Origin: Acidovorax sp.
GTDB taxonomy: Bacteria; Pseudomonadota; Gammaproteobacteria; Burkholderiales; Burkholderiaceae_C
DNA: 64,000 bases
Assembly (NCBI GenBank): GCA_030692685.1
Contig: JAUXZO010000005.1
Span: 113,314 to 177,313, forward strand
Direction: 5' to 3'
Below the pieces are notes generated by a model. That model was not told the origin of the DNA. It was given only the letters and a program-made list of their open reading frames with translations, and did no database searches. The translations under genes and the position numbers were made by a program. Positions 1 to 9,563 of this stretch are shown in pieces; the stretch's first letter is position 1, and every line of letters starts with the position of its first letter.

Positions 1-2236
1 TCGCCGTGCCTATGGTGGGCGCGCCAGGCACTATGGCGTTCACGGTAAAGGTCTGGCTGACCTGTGGAGCTGCCAGAAAGGAGGTATCGCCCGCCTGGTT
101 CGCATTGATGGTGCAGCTGCCTGCCGTTACAAAGGTCAGGGCACCGCCTGCAGTGATGGTGCAGACACCGGCAGTCGCAGTAGTGAATGAGACTGCATAT
201 CCGCCACCCGCAGATGAAGTTGCCGTGAGGGTCGGCGTGGTCCCAAAGTTCTGCGCCCCAGGATTGTTGAAGGTGATGGTCTGCGGCGACGCTGGCGTCA
301 CCGAGTTGGAGGCGGCCGAGGGATTGCCTTCGCCAGCCGAGTTGGTCGCAGTGACTCGGAACGTGTAGGCAACACCGTTCGTCAGGCCGGTCACGGTGAT
401 CGGCGAGCTGGAGCCGGTGCCGGTAAACCCACCTGGATTGGCGGTGACGGTGTAGCCACCAGCGAGGATGGCGGCGCCTCCCGTGGAGGCAGGTGCCGTA
501 AATGTCACAGTGGCTTGGGTGTCACCCGCAGTTGCCGTACCGATGGTGGGTGCACCCGGCACGATGGCGTTCACGGCGAAGGATCGGGTCACCGTGGGGG
601 CCGCATTCCATGCGCCGTTGCCACTCTGGTCCGCATCAATCGAGCAAGATCCTGCTGCCACAAAGGTCAGCGCACCGCCGCTGGTAATTGTGCAAACGCC
701 TGTGGTGGACGAGGTGAACGTCGGTGTCAGACCGGATGAAGCGGTTGCAGGCAGCGTTGGTGTCGTCCCAAAATTTTGCGCGCCCGGATTGGCAAAGGTT
801 ATGGCCTGGTCGCCCTTGGGCGTTGCGGAGTTGGAAGCTCCGGACGCCACGCTGGTGCCTACGGCATTGGTGGCCGTCACTGTGAACGTGTAGGCCGTAC
901 CGTTGTTTAGACCGGTGACGGTCGCGGTGCAGGCCGCTGGCCCCGGGCAAGTGCCAAAGGCCCCGCCCGGATTTGCGGTGGCGGTGTAGGTGGTGATGGC
1001 CGAGCCACCGTTGCTTGCTGGTGCGGTGAAGGTCACGCTCGCTTGCCCATCGCCCGCGGTGGCTGTGCCGATGGTGGGGGCCGTAGGCGCGGTGGGGATG
1101 AGTACCGTGTGCGTTGCCCCGCTGGAATACGCTGCAGGGCTGGCATTGCCCGCTGCGTCCTGTACGTTGGTGCCGCCGTTGAGGGTGAGCTTGAGCGTGC
1201 CGTTGCCAGAAATACCTGACACGGTCACGTCCACGGACGAGCCGGAAGAGGCTGACACACCCGCAATGGCGCCCGCAGCCGTACCGGTGGCTGCGAGCGC
1301 GAAGTCATCCGTGGAAATGTTGCCGACCAGCTCGTTGAAGTTGACTGTGAAGGCCATGCTTGTGGCGTTTGCTGCCGGGCTTCCGCTCACGGCAATGCTA
1401 CTGACGGCGGGCTGGATGTTATCCACCGTAGCGTTGGTGGAGTCGGCCATGGTGGTATTGCCACCGGCATTGGTCGCCGTGACGCTAACGTTGCGGTTTG
1501 TATTGCTTACCGCTCCTGCGGTGATGGTGTAGGTCGCTGTCCAGGTCCCACTGCTGTTGGTGGCAGCCACGGCAGCGCCGCCTCCAAACTGGCTGAAATT
1601 GACCGTGACGCCGGTGACACCACTGTTGTTGTCCCCTCCCGCCGTGTTGTCCCAGGTGGCCGTGACCGTATCGCCGATCTTGTAGGCGCCGCCGGTGCCT
1701 GTGGCGCCAGAAATGCTTATGTTGGCGTTGGTGACGGAGGGCGGGCTAACTGCCTGGCAGGTCACCGTCGCGGTGGACGTGGCCCCACTGCTACCCGACC
1801 ACAGGTAAACCACATGATTTGCGTCGTTGGCTAGCACCGTGTAGGTGCCGTTCAGGTTCAGCTCATTGCCATCGTATGCGTACTGCTCCACTACGAGGTC
1901 TGCCGGGAAGTTGACACCATCGTTTTTATAGATGGCGAAGCCACCTCCGGAAAATTGATTGTTGCTGGCATTCGTGCTGCCTGAAGACGTCGCTTGGTAG
2001 GTAATTTTTTCACCTGTCGTGACGGAATAGCCGTCCCGATAATCTTGGGCGCCACCTGAAAAGGTGATTCCGCCACTCCAGTAGGCCTGGATAGCTGCAC
2101 AGCCACTGGAAATCGCCCAGCTCGGCTGCACCGCGCCGAGACCCAGAAACGTCATCAATACGAATGCGCGCCACAGTTTTGAGAAGGTAACGGAGGAGCT
2201 ATGCCGATGCCGGGGGTGTCGTTTAAAGAGTTGCAT
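1..2236 (-). CDS. Secreted Fn3/Ig-like repeat protein, 5' part (runs off left edge)
   Basis: The frame is open from an ATG at 2236 to the window edge (about 745 residues) with no stop. Residues 1-41 look like a Sec signal peptide: basic start, hydrophobic LWRAFVLMTFLGLGAV, then cleavage after PSWA. A Gly/Ser/Thr-rich N-domain follows, then Ig-like segments (IGDTVTATWDN; SSIAVSGSPA). After these come alternating fibronectin-III-like modules (NGTAYTFTVTATN) and modules containing FGTTPTL...CTI. The last two kinds repeat with a 531-bp (177-aa) period: bases near 14-44 match bases near 545-575. This fits a large extracellular or surface protein. Burkholderiales proteins of this build often end in an IPTL-CTERM sorting signal, but that end lies outside the window. 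Exact function unknown. Confidence 0.85.
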   Translation of the reverse strand, partial: MQLFKRHPRHRHSSSVTFSKLWRAFVLMTFLGLGAVQPSWAISSGCAAIQAYWSGGITFSGGAQDYRDGYSVTTGEKITYQATSSGSTNASNNQFSGGGFAIYKNDGVNFPADLVVEQYAYDGNELNLNGTYTVLANDANHVVYLWSGSSGATSTATVTCQAVSPPSVTNANISISGATGTGGAYKIGDTVTATWDNTAGGDNNSGVTGVTVNFSQFGGGAAVAATNSSGTWTATYTITAGAVSNTNRNVSVTATNAGGNTTMADSTNATVDNIQPAVSSIAVSGSPAANATSMAFTVNFNELVGNISTDDFALAATGTAAGAIAGVSASSGSSVDVTVSGISGNGTLKLTLNGGTNVQDAAGNASPAAYSSGATHTVLIPTAPTAPTIGTATAGDGQASVTFTAPASNGGSAITTYTATANPGGAFGTCPGPAACTATVTGLNNGTAYTFTVTATNAVGTSVASGASNSATPKGDQAITFANPGAQNFGTTPTLPATASSGLTPTFTSSTTGVCTITSGGALTFVAAGSCSIDADQSGNGAWNAAPTVTRSFAVNAIVPGAPTIGTATAGDTQATVTFTAPASTGGAAILAGGYTVTANPGGFTGTGSSSPITVTGLTNGVAYTFRVTATNSAGEGNPSAASNSVTPASPQTITFNNPGAQNFGTTPTLTATSSAGGGYAVSFTTATAGVCTITAGGALTFVTAGSCTINANQAGDTSFLAAPQVSQTFTVNAIVPGAPTIGTA

Positions 2237-2805
2237 GAGGTAGTTCAGTGCAAAAAATATAGCTGCAAGTGCTTGCTGGGAAAGCGCTACAGCTCAAAAA
2301 GGCAAGATTCAGTTCTGCAATCGTACGGGGATTGTCAATTTCTGTGTACCTGTAAATTGCACCAGCACGGTGCGCAGACGGCCAAGTGCTACTGAAAGGT
2401 CGAGATCGCGAGTTGGGCACAGACAAAGCAAGCACGGTCTTACGCGACTACGAAGGCGCCAGTGCGAGCGCCCAAAGGGTCGTGTCGTTGTCTGCGGCGC
2501 ATTCTTCTATCAACAGTTCCTCTCAGACAGGATCCCACTGTGCGTGCATTGCCTCGTCTGCGCAGAACAATGAGATTCGCCGAAGTTACTGATAAAGCCG
2601 TTTCGGGCCCCATCCAGTCCCTCAGATTCGCAATTGAGTTGAAGTGAGACCCCTCCCGGCAGCATGAGTCTTTCTGCATTGGTTGATTCTTTGAACCTGT
2701 TTAGGTCAAAGTTCAGTCTTGCCCGGCCAAAGTAGACCGCATAGCATCCCTGTCAAGCACCCACCCCCATGAGGTGCTGCATAAAACCATGACAGGAGAC
2801 AAGCC
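2237..2805. other. Divergent intergenic region, no convincing gene
   Basis: This 569-bp gap lies between the divergent repeat-protein gene and the ROK regulator. Short open frames occur on both strands but look like no protein family and have no good ribosome sites. It holds one diverged CTAGCGCTT-type palindrome (2251-2300), listed separately. Promoters for both flanking genes must lie here, but I could not pick them confidently. Confidence 0.6.
2251..2300. repeat. CTAGCGCTT-type palindromic repeat, diverged copy
   Basis: The order is atagctgc, then aagtgctt, a short loop, aagcgctac, and a purine-rich tail. This matches the outline of the clearer copies at 8311, 31741, 36861 and 60757, with some substitutions. 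It lies 15-65 bp upstream of the start of the minus-strand repeat protein, so it probably falls in its leader or promoter. Confidence 0.5.
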
Positions 2806-4071
2806 TTGCCATCCACCCGCTGGACCCACTGCGGCACCGAAGACCTGGACGTCTTGCAGACCATCTTCTGGTCCGCAGGCGCGTCGCGCAATGCGCTGGC
2901 GCAGCGCCTGGCCTATTCCAAGAGCAAGGCCAACGCCATGGTGGCGGCGCTGCTTGATGAAGGCCTGCTCGACGAAGTGGGCCTGCAGGAATCCTCTGGT
3001 GGCCGCCGTGCCGAAACCCTACGCCTCAGCGAAACGCTGGGCGTGGTGATTGGTGCCGACCTGGGCGCCACCAGCATGCAGGTGGCGGTGATGCGGCCCG
3101 ACTTGACGGTGTTGGCGCGGCACCGCGAACCCATTGATGTGCGCCAGGGGCCGGGCGTGATCTTGGCGCGGCTGCGGGGGCTGATGCGCGAGCTGTTGGC
3201 GCGCTGCGGGATGCAGGCTTCTCAAGTCATCGCCATTGGCATGGGCGTGCCGGGGCCGGTGGATTTTGAAAGCGGGCAGCTCGTCAACCCGCCGCTGATG
3301 CCCGACTGGGACGGCTTTTCCATCCGCGACTATCTGCGCGAGGCGTTTGCCGCGCCGGTGTTTGTAGACAACGACGTGAACCTGATGGCGCTGGGCGAGC
3401 TGTGGCGACTGCAGCGCAATTTGCCCAACTTTTTGGTCATCAAGGTGGGAACCGGCATTGGCTGCGGCATCGTCTGCCACGGGCAGGTTTACAGGGGCGC
3501 CAATGGCTCCGCCGGTGACGTGGGCCACATCTGCGTGGACCAGGCCGGGCCGCGCTGCCACTGCGGCAACCAGGGCTGCTTAGAGGCCATGGCCGCTGCG
3601 CCCGCCATGGCGCGCATGGCGATGGAGGCCGTGGAGCGCGGCGAAAGCGCCCTGCTGGCCGAGCGCCTGTTAGCCACCGGCACGCTGACCACCGAAGACG
3701 TGGCCCAGGCCAGCCGTGCGGGTGACGTGGCGGCCAACGCGATCATTCAGCGCGCGGGCAGCCTGGTGGGGCAGATGCTGGCGTCCATCGTCAACTTCTT
3801 CAACCCGTCGCACGTGTTCATTGCCGGGCGCGTGGCCGACATGGGGCCGCTGTTCCTCGCGTCGGTGCGGCAAAGCGTGTACCACCGGTCGCTGGCGTTG
3901 TCGACGCGGCACCTGGAGATTCAATACGCCCCGCTGGCCGACGATGCCGGTGTGGTGGGTGCGGGCGTGCTGGCCATGCAGCAGAGTCTGGCGCGGTCTT
4001 CATCGTCGTCTTCATCTTCATCGCGCTCTGCAGTGGGTGCTTTGGCGGGATCTGTAGGGGCTGTGCGATGA
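2806..4071 (+). CDS. ROK-family transcriptional regulator (NagC/XylR type)
   Basis: Protein of 421 aa with a TTG start; AGGAG at 2793-2797 lies about 8 bases upstream, and the nearest ATG (2789) is out of frame. An N-terminal winged-helix segment (about residues 15-75, NALAQRLAYSKSKANAMV) precedes a ROK sugar-kinase-like domain. That domain shows the nucleotide loop IGADLGATS, DNDVNL, and the zinc/ROK signature GHICVD...CHCGNQGCLE. ROK regulators sense a sugar or sugar phosphate and repress adjacent uptake genes. The coding end overlaps the ABC ATPase gene by 4 bases, so regulator and transporter are probably co-transcribed. The C-terminus ends in a poly-Ser run encoded by TCT/TCA/TCG triplets (about 3997-4030), which is atypical. 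Ligand unknown. Confidence 0.9.
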   Translation: MPSTRWTHCGTEDLDVLQTIFWSAGASRNALAQRLAYSKSKANAMVAALLDEGLLDEVGLQESSGGRRAETLRLSETLGVVIGADLGATSMQVAVMRPDLTVLARHREPIDVRQGPGVILARLRGLMRELLARCGMQASQVIAIGMGVPGPVDFESGQLVNPPLMPDWDGFSIRDYLREAFAAPVFVDNDVNLMALGELWRLQRNLPNFLVIKVGTGIGCGIVCHGQVYRGANGSAGDVGHICVDQAGPRCHCGNQGCLEAMAAAPAMARMAMEAVERGESALLAERLLATGTLTTEDVAQASRAGDVAANAIIQRAGSLVGQMLASIVNFFNPSHVFIAGRVADMGPLFLASVRQSVYHRSLALSTRHLEIQYAPLADDAGVVGAGVLAMQQSLARSSSSSSSSSRSAVGALAGSVGAVR

Positions 4072-5642
4072 GTGTGGCTGTCGAGTTTCGCAACGTGACC
4101 AAGGAGTTTGGCCCGGTGCGTGTGCTGCACGGGGTGAGCTTTGCGCTGCAGCCGGGCAAAGTGGTGGGCCTGCTGGGCGAGAACGGCGCGGGCAAGTCCA
4201 CGCTGATGAAAATTTTGGCCGGGTATGAGAGCCCCACCAGCGGTGAGGTGGTGGTGGACGGCGCCGTTCGCGCGCCCGGCGGTGGGTCGCGCGCGGCCGA
4301 GGCGCAGGGCATTGTGCTGATCCACCAGGAGTTCAACCTGGCGGATGACTTGACGATTGCGCAGAACGTCTTTCTGGGCCATGAGATCAAGCGCGGCCCG
4401 TTTCTGGCGCCGGGCCGCCCCAAAGCAGAAAGCGGCCCCCCCGGGGGGCAGCAAGCGACACGCAGTGCGCGACCGTGGGGGTCGTGGTTCCTGGACGACA
4501 AGGCGATGCGCGAGAAGACGCGCGCGGCGCTGGCCCAGGTCGGCCTGCAGATCGACCCCGACACCCGCGTGCGCAACCTCATCGTGGCTGAAAAGCAGCT
4601 GGTGGAAATTGCCCGGGCCCTGGCCCGCAATGCGCGCCTGCTCATCATGGACGAGCCCACCGCCACGCTGACGCCCGGTGAGACGGAGCGCCTGTTTGCG
4701 CTGATGGCCGAGCTGAAGGCCGCGGGCGTGACCATCATCTACATATCGCACAAGCTCGACGAAGTGGAGCGCACCACCGACGAGGTGGTGGTAATGCGCG
4801 ACGGCCTGCTGGTGGCGCGCGAGCCCACGGCCAGCGTCACGCGGCGGCAGATGGCCAACCTGATGGTGGGCCGCGAGCTGGCCGACTTGTTCCCGCCCAA
4901 GCTGCCTGCACCGGCGGGCGAGCCCATCATTAAGGTGCGCGGCCTGACGGTGCCTGGCTGGGCAGAGGACGTGAGCTTTGAAGTGCGGCGCGGCGAGATT
5001 TTGGGCTTTGCCGGGCTGGTAGGCGCCGGGCGCACCGAGCTGTTTGAAGGCCTGCTGGGCCTGCGCCCGCGCTCTGCGGGAACGGTAGAGCTGGCAGGCA
5101 AGCAGGTGGCGCTGAAAAGCCCGCGCGATGCGGCACGCCATGGCCTTACGTATTTGAGCGAAGACCGCAAAGGCAAGGGCCTGCACGTGCACTTTGCCCT
5201 GCGGCCCAACCTGACGCTGATGGCGCTGGAGCGTTATGCAAAGCCCTGGCTGAAGCCTGCGGCCGAGCAAACCGCGCTGCGTGATGCGGTGCAAGAGTTT
5301 GGTATTCGCACCGGGTCGCTGGATGTGCGGGCCTCATCCCTGTCCGGCGGCAACCAGCAAAAACTGGCGCTGGCCAAGGTGCTGCACCCCGGCCCCAGCG
5401 TGGTGGTGCTGGACGAGCCCACGCGCGGCGTGGACGTGGGCGCCAAGCGCGAGATTTATCACCTGGTGCAGCGCCTGGCCGAACAAGGCCTGGCGGTCAT
5501 CGTGATTTCGTCTGAACTGATGGAGCTGATTGGCCTGTGCCACCGCGTGGCGGTGATGCGCGCCGGGCGGCTGCAGACCACGCTCCAAGAGCCAAATTTG
5601 ACCGAAGAGGAGTTGATTGTTCATGCCACAGGCACCCGTTAA
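4068..5642 (+). CDS. Sugar ABC transporter ATP-binding protein (RbsA/MglA type) with in-frame insertion
   Basis: Protein of 524 aa with two tandem ABC domains. Domain 1 has Walker [10 protein letters not shown] (residues 37-45), Q-loop HQEF and Walker [10 protein letters not shown] (about 191). Domain 2 has the degenerate P-loop VGAGRTE, signature SGGNQQK and Walker [13 protein letters not shown], as usual for the sugar CUT2 subfamily. It would energise the permease encoded next. Residues 114-142 (bases 4407-4493, 87 bp) interrupt the expected GPFL-DDKAM join between Q-loop and signature. They are encoded by a palindromic GC-rich repeat-like segment, which explains the excess length over the usual roughly 495 aa. 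The reading frame is kept. Starts in a 4-base overlap with the ROK gene. Confidence 0.92.
   Translation: MSVAVEFRNVTKEFGPVRVLHGVSFALQPGKVVGLLGENGAGKSTLMKILAGYESPTSGEVVVDGAVRAPGGGSRAAEAQGIVLIHQEFNLADDLTIAQNVFLGHEIKRGPFLAPGRPKAESGPPGGQQATRSARPWGSWFLDDKAMREKTRAALAQVGLQIDPDTRVRNLIVAEKQLVEIARALARNARLLIMDEPTATLTPGETERLFALMAELKAAGVTIIYISHKLDEVERTTDEVVVMRDGLLVAREPTASVTRRQMANLMVGRELADLFPPKLPAPAGEPIIKVRGLTVPGWAEDVSFEVRRGEILGFAGLVGAGRTELFEGLLGLRPRSAGTVELAGKQVALKSPRDAARHGLTYLSEDRKGKGLHVHFALRPNLTLMALERYAKPWLKPAAEQTALRDAVQEFGIRTGSLDVRASSLSGGNQQKLALAKVLHPGPSVVVLDEPTRGVDVGAKREIYHLVQRLAEQGLAVIVISSELMELIGLCHRVAVMRAGRLQTTLQEPNLTEEELIVHATGTR
4407..4493. repeat. Palindromic GC-rich element inserted in frame in the ABC ATPase gene
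   Basis: This 87-bp segment is flanked by near-identical TTTCTGG (4401) and TTCCTGG (4488), as if a short target was duplicated. It contains the palindromic core GGCCCCCCCGGGGGGC and ends in GTGGGGGTCGTGG. It encodes a Pro/Gly/Arg-rich stretch absent from the normal family alignment. From general knowledge, similar GC-rich elements occur in Comamonadaceae intergenic DNA; that memory is unchecked here. Confidence 0.6.
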
Positions 5643-6660
5643 CTTACCCGCTGAAAACGCCGCCGCCCCGCAAAAGGCCGCGAGCCGCCATGGCGCCACG
5701 ACCGCATGGTGGGGCAAGCTGCACGGCCTGGGCCCCATCATTGGCCTAGTGCTGTTGTGCATTGCAGGCACGCTGCTCAACAGCAACTTCGCCACGTACG
5801 ACAACGTGATGAACGTGCTCACCCGCACGGCCTTCATCGGCATCATCGCGGTGGGCATGTGCTTTGTGATCATCTCGGGCGGCATCGATTTGTCGGTGGG
5901 GTCGATGGCGGCGCTCATCGCGGGCTCGGTGATTTTGTTCATGAACGCCATGGCGCCTCTGCTGGGCTCGCCCATGGCGGCCGTGGTGGTGGGAATGCTG
6001 CTGGCGGTGGTGCTGGGCGCGGTGTTCGGGCTGGTGCATGGCCTGCTCATCACCAAGGGGCGCATCGAGCCCTTCATCGTCACGCTGGGCACGCTGGGCA
6101 TCTTCCGCGCCTACCTCACGTACTTCTCAAACGGCGGCGCCATCACGCTGGAGAACGACCTATCCGACCTGTACAGCCCCGTGTACTACGCCAACCTGCT
6201 GGGCGTGCCCATCCCGGTGTGGATCTTTTTGCTGGTGGCGCTGGTGGGCGGGGTCATCCTGAACCGCACTGCCTATGGCCGCTATGTGCAGGCCATTGGT
6301 TCGAACGAACAAGTGGCGCAGTACGCCGCGGTAGATGTGCACAAGATCAAGATCCTCACGTACATGCTGCTGGGGGTGTGCGTGGGCATTGCCACGCTGC
6401 TGTATGTGCCGCGCCTGGGGTCTGCATCGCCCACCACGGGGCTCTTGTGGGAGCTGGAGGCGATTGCCGCCGTCATCGTGGGCGGCACCGTTTTGAAGGG
6501 CGGGGCGGGCAGCATCACCGGCACGGTGGTGGGCGCGATCCTGCTGTCAGTGATCAGCAACATCCTCAACCTGACCAGCATCATCAGCGTGTATTTGAAC
6601 GCGGCGGTGCAGGGGTTTGTGATCATTGCCGTCGCATTCATGCAGCGGGGGCGCAGGTGA
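5623..6660 (+). CDS. Sugar ABC transporter permease (RbsC type)
   Basis: Protein of 345 aa from ATG 5623, with AGAGGAG at 5605-5611. A TTG at 5617 is possible but too close to that site. The protein is highly hydrophobic with about eight to ten membrane spans. It carries the BPD_transp_2 family features: [16 protein letters not shown] near the N-terminal third and [20 protein letters not shown] near the C-terminus. It forms the inner-membrane channel for the ATPase encoded just upstream, whose 3' end it overlaps by 20 bases. The binding-protein gene follows after a repeat-filled gap. Substrate is probably a monosaccharide or polyol; the sequence does not say which. Confidence 0.92.
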   Translation: MPQAPVNLPAENAAAPQKAASRHGATTAWWGKLHGLGPIIGLVLLCIAGTLLNSNFATYDNVMNVLTRTAFIGIIAVGMCFVIISGGIDLSVGSMAALIAGSVILFMNAMAPLLGSPMAAVVVGMLLAVVLGAVFGLVHGLLITKGRIEPFIVTLGTLGIFRAYLTYFSNGGAITLENDLSDLYSPVYYANLLGVPIPVWIFLLVALVGGVILNRTAYGRYVQAIGSNEQVAQYAAVDVHKIKILTYMLLGVCVGIATLLYVPRLGSASPTTGLLWELEAIAAVIVGGTVLKGGAGSITGTVVGAILLSVISNILNLTSIISVYLNAAVQGFVIIAVAFMQRGRR

Positions 6661-6716
6661 TGCCCATGTCGCAACTCAATTCCGTTTTTCCATTCCGCAG
6701 GGAAGTTCAACCCCCA

Positions 6717-6794
6717 CCGTTCGGACTGAGCTTGTCGAAGCCTGGGCGCACGCGCCCTTTGGTGGCAGCCCTTCGACAGGCTCAGGGCGAGCGG
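6717..6794. repeat. REP-like inverted pair (TTCGGNCTGAGC...TTCGACAGGCTCAG)
   Basis: Left arm 6717-6741 starts ccgttcggactgagcttgtc. Right arm 6769-6794 is its near reverse complement, cccttcgacaggctcagggc and on. The spacer is about 27 bp. The same arm sequence recurs at 8435-8493 and in the 9588-9908 tandem array. Confidence 0.85.
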
Positions 6795-6843
6795 GGTTCG
6801 GCGAGGGCCACGGGCAGAACAACGACAAGACCGAGTCCAGTCG

Positions 6844-6934
6844 CGTAGGTCGGGTTAGCGCAGCGTAACCCGACGTCAACGCTGCGTGCTCTGCGGACGT
6901 CGGGTTACGCCCTTGCGGGCTAACCCGACCTACG
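6844..6934. repeat. Long palindrome of the GTAGGTCGGGTTAGC type
   Basis: Left arm 6844-6876 contains gtaggtcgggttagcg and gtaacccgacgt. Right arm 6897-6934 contains acgtcgggttacgcc and ggctaacccgacctac. Each arm is itself an inverted repeat, so the element can fold as a large hairpin or a pair of hairpins. GTAGGTCGGGTTAGC elements are widespread intergenic repeats in proteobacteria (general knowledge). Confidence 0.85.
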
Positions 6935-7099
6935 GGGTCTTCGACATGCTTGCCTGGAGCCATAGAACCTCAGGGCGACCGGGGGAGAGCGCATGTCAAA
7001 GGTTTTTTACCAAGCAGTTTTTTGAGTTTCTCAGTGTTCCCAGTCGGCCAACTTCCATGGCCATTTCAGCAAAGCAACAGCAACAGGAGACAACGCATC

Positions 7100-8083
7100 A
7101 TGAACAGCAAGACATCTACTTTCACCCGCCGCCTGGCCCTCTCGGCCGTGGGTGCCGCCGCAGCGCTGGCGCTCGCCGGCCCAGCCATGGCGCAGGCCAA
7201 CAAGACAATCGTGGGCGTGGCCATTCCGTCGGCCACGCACGGTTTTACCGGCGGCATCGTTTACTGGGCCAACCAGGCCAAGAAGGACCTGGAGAAGGCC
7301 TACCCTGGCCTGCAGGTCATCGTCAAGACCGCAGGCGGCGCGCCTGAGCAGGCCAACCAGTTGCAAGACCTGGTCACGGTGAACAAGATCAACGCGCTCG
7401 TCATCTTCCCGTTTGAATCGGCCGCGCTGACCAAGCCCGTGGCGCAGGTCAAAGCCAAGGGTGTGTACGTGACGGTGGTGGACCGGGGCCTGACCGACAC
7501 CAGTGCGCAAGATGCGTACGTGGCTGGCGACAACACGGCGTTCGGCAAGATTCCGGCCGAGTACATCGCCAAGGCGCTGGGCGGCAAGGGCAATGTGGTG
7601 GCCATGCGCGGCATTGCGACCACGCTGGACAACGAGCGCATGGACGCGTTCAACGCGGTGCTGAAGAACCACCCCGACATCAAGCTGCTGGACGCCAAGT
7701 ACGCCAACTGGAACCGCGACGACGCCTTCAAGGTGATGCAGGACTACCTCACGCGCTTCCCCAAAATCGACGCGGTGTGGGCCGCCGACGACGACATGGC
7801 CGTGGGCGTGCTCAAGGCCATCGAGCAGGCCAAGCGCAAGGACATCAAGCTGGTGTTTGGCGGCGCAGGTGCCAAGGGCATGATCAAGACACTGATGGAC
7901 GGCAGCAACCCGATGATCCAGGCCAACGTGTCGTACAGCCCCAAGTTCATTTATGACTCGATCAAGCTGACGGCCGAGGCGCGCATCAAGGGTGAGAAGC
8001 TGCCTGCCACCACGATCATCCCGTCGGTGCTGATCACCAAGGAAACGGCCAAGGACTTCTACTTTCCTGATTCGCCGTTCTGA
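7100..8083 (+). CDS. Sugar ABC transporter periplasmic binding protein (RbsB type)
   Basis: Protein of 327 aa; ATG 7100 with ribosome site CAGGAGAC 9 bases upstream. Signal peptide: twin-Arg-like [10 protein letters not shown], hydrophobic stretch and AMA cleavage near residue 31. The mature part is a Peripla_BP_4 fold: [20 protein letters not shown], the strand-loop segment [13 protein letters not shown], and hinge segments [15 protein letters not shown] and [10 protein letters not shown]. It should deliver the substrate to the permease/ATPase pair encoded upstream. Ends 467 bp before the sugar isomerase-like gene, with repeats between. Binding specificity cannot be read from the sequence. 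Confidence 0.92.
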   Translation: MNSKTSTFTRRLALSAVGAAAALALAGPAMAQANKTIVGVAIPSATHGFTGGIVYWANQAKKDLEKAYPGLQVIVKTAGGAPEQANQLQDLVTVNKINALVIFPFESAALTKPVAQVKAKGVYVTVVDRGLTDTSAQDAYVAGDNTAFGKIPAEYIAKALGGKGNVVAMRGIATTLDNERMDAFNAVLKNHPDIKLLDAKYANWNRDDAFKVMQDYLTRFPKIDAVWAADDDMAVGVLKAIEQAKRKDIKLVFGGAGAKGMIKTLMDGSNPMIQANVSYSPKFIYDSIKLTAEARIKGEKLPATTIIPSVLITKETAKDFYFPDSPF

Positions 8084-8172
8084 TGATGGAAATATGCGTC
8101 AAATTGCCTGACTAGGTACCTATCTCCGATGAGGGCATCAGCCTGTACACCCGCAGCGGCGCTAGGGATTGA

Positions 8173-8283
8173 CTCCCTCTCCCCTTGCGGGAGAGGGTTG
8201 GGGAGAGGGGGCAGCACCCGCGCTGCGCCCGTTTCACCCCCCCTCTCCCCGGCCCTCTCCCACCAGGAAAGAGGGTGTGAGGG
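8173..8283. repeat. CCCTCTCCCC/GGGAGAGGG palindromic intergenic element
   Basis: Arms ctctccccttgcgggagagg (with ggttggggagaggg) and ccctctccccggccctctcc (with accaggaaagaggg) are inverted copies about 50 bp apart. Lies 90 bp after the binding-protein gene and may act as a 3' mRNA stabiliser or terminator. Confidence 0.75.
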
Positions 8284-8310
8284 CCATCTGAGATGGGTGA
8301 AAAATCAGGT

Positions 8311-8367
8311 CAAATTGGCCTCTGGCGCTTATCCATTAAGCGCTAGTAGCTATCAATTTGGTAGTAA
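8311..8367. repeat. CTAGCGCTT-type palindromic repeat
   Basis: Reads caaattggcctctggcgctt, loop atccatt, aagcgctagtagctatcaat. The stem GGCGCTT/AAGCGCT is flanked by a conserved AAATTGGCC side and an AGCTATCAA side, as in the other copies. Confidence 0.85.
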
Positions 8368-8434
8368 TTGCTACTTGCTGGGTTTCGCTTTACGCCTTGC
8401 CTCAAAACTGCTGCAACCACCCCAACTTCCCCAA

Positions 8435-8493
8435 CCGTTCGGGCCGAGCTTGTCGAAGCCGCGCAGTGCCTTCGACAGGCTCAGGCCGAACGG
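8435..8493. repeat. REP-like inverted pair
   Basis: Left arm ccgttcgggccgagcttgtc (8435 on) and right arm ccttcgacaggctcaggccg (8469 on) are inverted copies with an 8-bp spacer. Same family as 6717-6794 and the 9588 array. Confidence 0.85.
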
Positions 8494-8549
8494 CGTTGGG
8501 TGGCGCGATCACTGAATACAACCAACCCCGCCCCTGTCTGGACCGCACC

Positions 8550-9563
8550 ATGCCAAGACCCGTCACCCTTTTCACCGGCCAATGGGCCGACCTGCCGCTG
8601 GCAGAACTCGCGCCGCTGGCGAAAGGCATGGGCTATGACGGCCTGGAGCTGGCCTGCTGGGGCGACCATTTCAATGTGCAAGAGGCGCTGGCCTCTGCGC
8701 AATACCTCAAAGACAAACACGCATTGCTGGCCCAGCACGGGCTCTCGTGTTTTGCCATCGGCAACCACCTGGTGGGCCAGGCCGTGTGCGACCGCATCGA
8801 CGAGCGTCACCAGTCCATCTTGCCGCCGCATGTGTGGGGCGACGGTGAGCCCGAAGGCGTGCGCCTGCGGGCCGCGACCGAGCTGGCCGACACGGCGCGC
8901 GCGGCGGCAAAGTTTGGCGTGAAGACGGTCACGGGCTTTACGGGCTCGTCGGTGTGGCACGCCATCTATGCGTTTCCGCCCACCACGCAGGAATTCTGGG
9001 ACAAAGGCTTTGCAGATTTTGCGCAACGCTTTGGGCCCATCCTGGATGTGTTCGAGCAGCACGACATCAACTTTGCGCTGGAAGTGCACCCCACCGAGAT
9101 CGCGTTCGACATTGCCTCGGCCGAGCGCGCCATTGCGGCGGTGGGCGGCAACAAGCGCTTCGGCTTCAACTATGACCCGAGCCACTTGGCCTACCAGGGC
9201 GTGGACTATGTGAAGTTCATCCGCCAGTTTGCAGACCGCATCTACAACGCCCACATGAAGGACGTCTGGTGGGGCAAGGGCGACGGCACGGTGGGCGTGT
9301 TTGGCGGCCACACCAGCTTTGGCGATGCGCGCCGGAACTGGGACTTTCGCAGCGTGGGGCGCGGGATGATCGATTTCGAATCCATCATCGTCGCGCTGAA
9401 CGACATCGGCTACCAGGGCCCGCTCTCAGTGGAGTGGGAAGACAGCCGCATGGACCGCGTGCACGGCGCCACCGAGAGCGCGGCGTTTTGCAAGCGGCTC
9501 GATTTCAAGCCTGCGGCGGGTGCGTTTGACGCGGTGTTTGCGCGAGACAAGCAGGTCGTGTGA
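8550..9563 (+). CDS. Sugar phosphate isomerase/epimerase family protein (xylose isomerase-like TIM barrel)
   Basis: Protein of 337 aa from ATG 8550, where family similarity begins; upstream codons are repeat DNA. AP_endonuc_2-like barrel features: [12 protein letters not shown] near the N-terminus, then the metal-ligand strands [31 protein letters not shown] and [13 protein letters not shown]. These supply the Glu, Asp/His, His and Glu expected of a divalent-metal isomerase. It sits between the sugar importer and a Gfo/Idh/MocA dehydrogenase, a pairing typical of polyol, inositol or rare-sugar breakdown. The exact reaction is not determined. Confidence 0.88.
   Translation: MPRPVTLFTGQWADLPLAELAPLAKGMGYDGLELACWGDHFNVQEALASAQYLKDKHALLAQHGLSCFAIGNHLVGQAVCDRIDERHQSILPPHVWGDGEPEGVRLRAATELADTARAAAKFGVKTVTGFTGSSVWHAIYAFPPTTQEFWDKGFADFAQRFGPILDVFEQHDINFALEVHPTEIAFDIASAERAIAAVGGNKRFGFNYDPSHLAYQGVDYVKFIRQFADRIYNAHMKDVWWGKGDGTVGVFGGHTSFGDARRNWDFRSVGRGMIDFESIIVALNDIGYQGPLSVEWEDSRMDRVHGATESAAFCKRLDFKPAAGAFDAVFARDKQVV

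Larger units (their letters stand above)
6661..7099. other. Repeat-filled gap between permease and binding-protein genes
   Basis: No gene is seen in these 439 bp. It holds two unrelated palindromic elements (6717-6794 and 6844-6934). The binding-protein ribosome site CAGGAGAC lies at 7084-7091. Such structures may separate transporter mRNA from the more strongly expressed binding-protein mRNA; this is inference. Confidence 0.6.
8084..8549. other. Intergenic region packed with three different repeat elements
   Basis: No gene in 466 bp. From left to right: a CCCTCTCCCC-type palindrome (8173-8283), a CTAGCGCTT-type palindrome (8311-8367) and a REP-like inverted pair (8435-8493). Open frames across it are repeat artefacts. 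Confidence 0.65.

Noticed and set aside
2370..2679. Small overlapping frames in the gap before the ROK gene
   Set aside because: Several frames on both strands of similar length, no ribosome sites and no recognisable protein.
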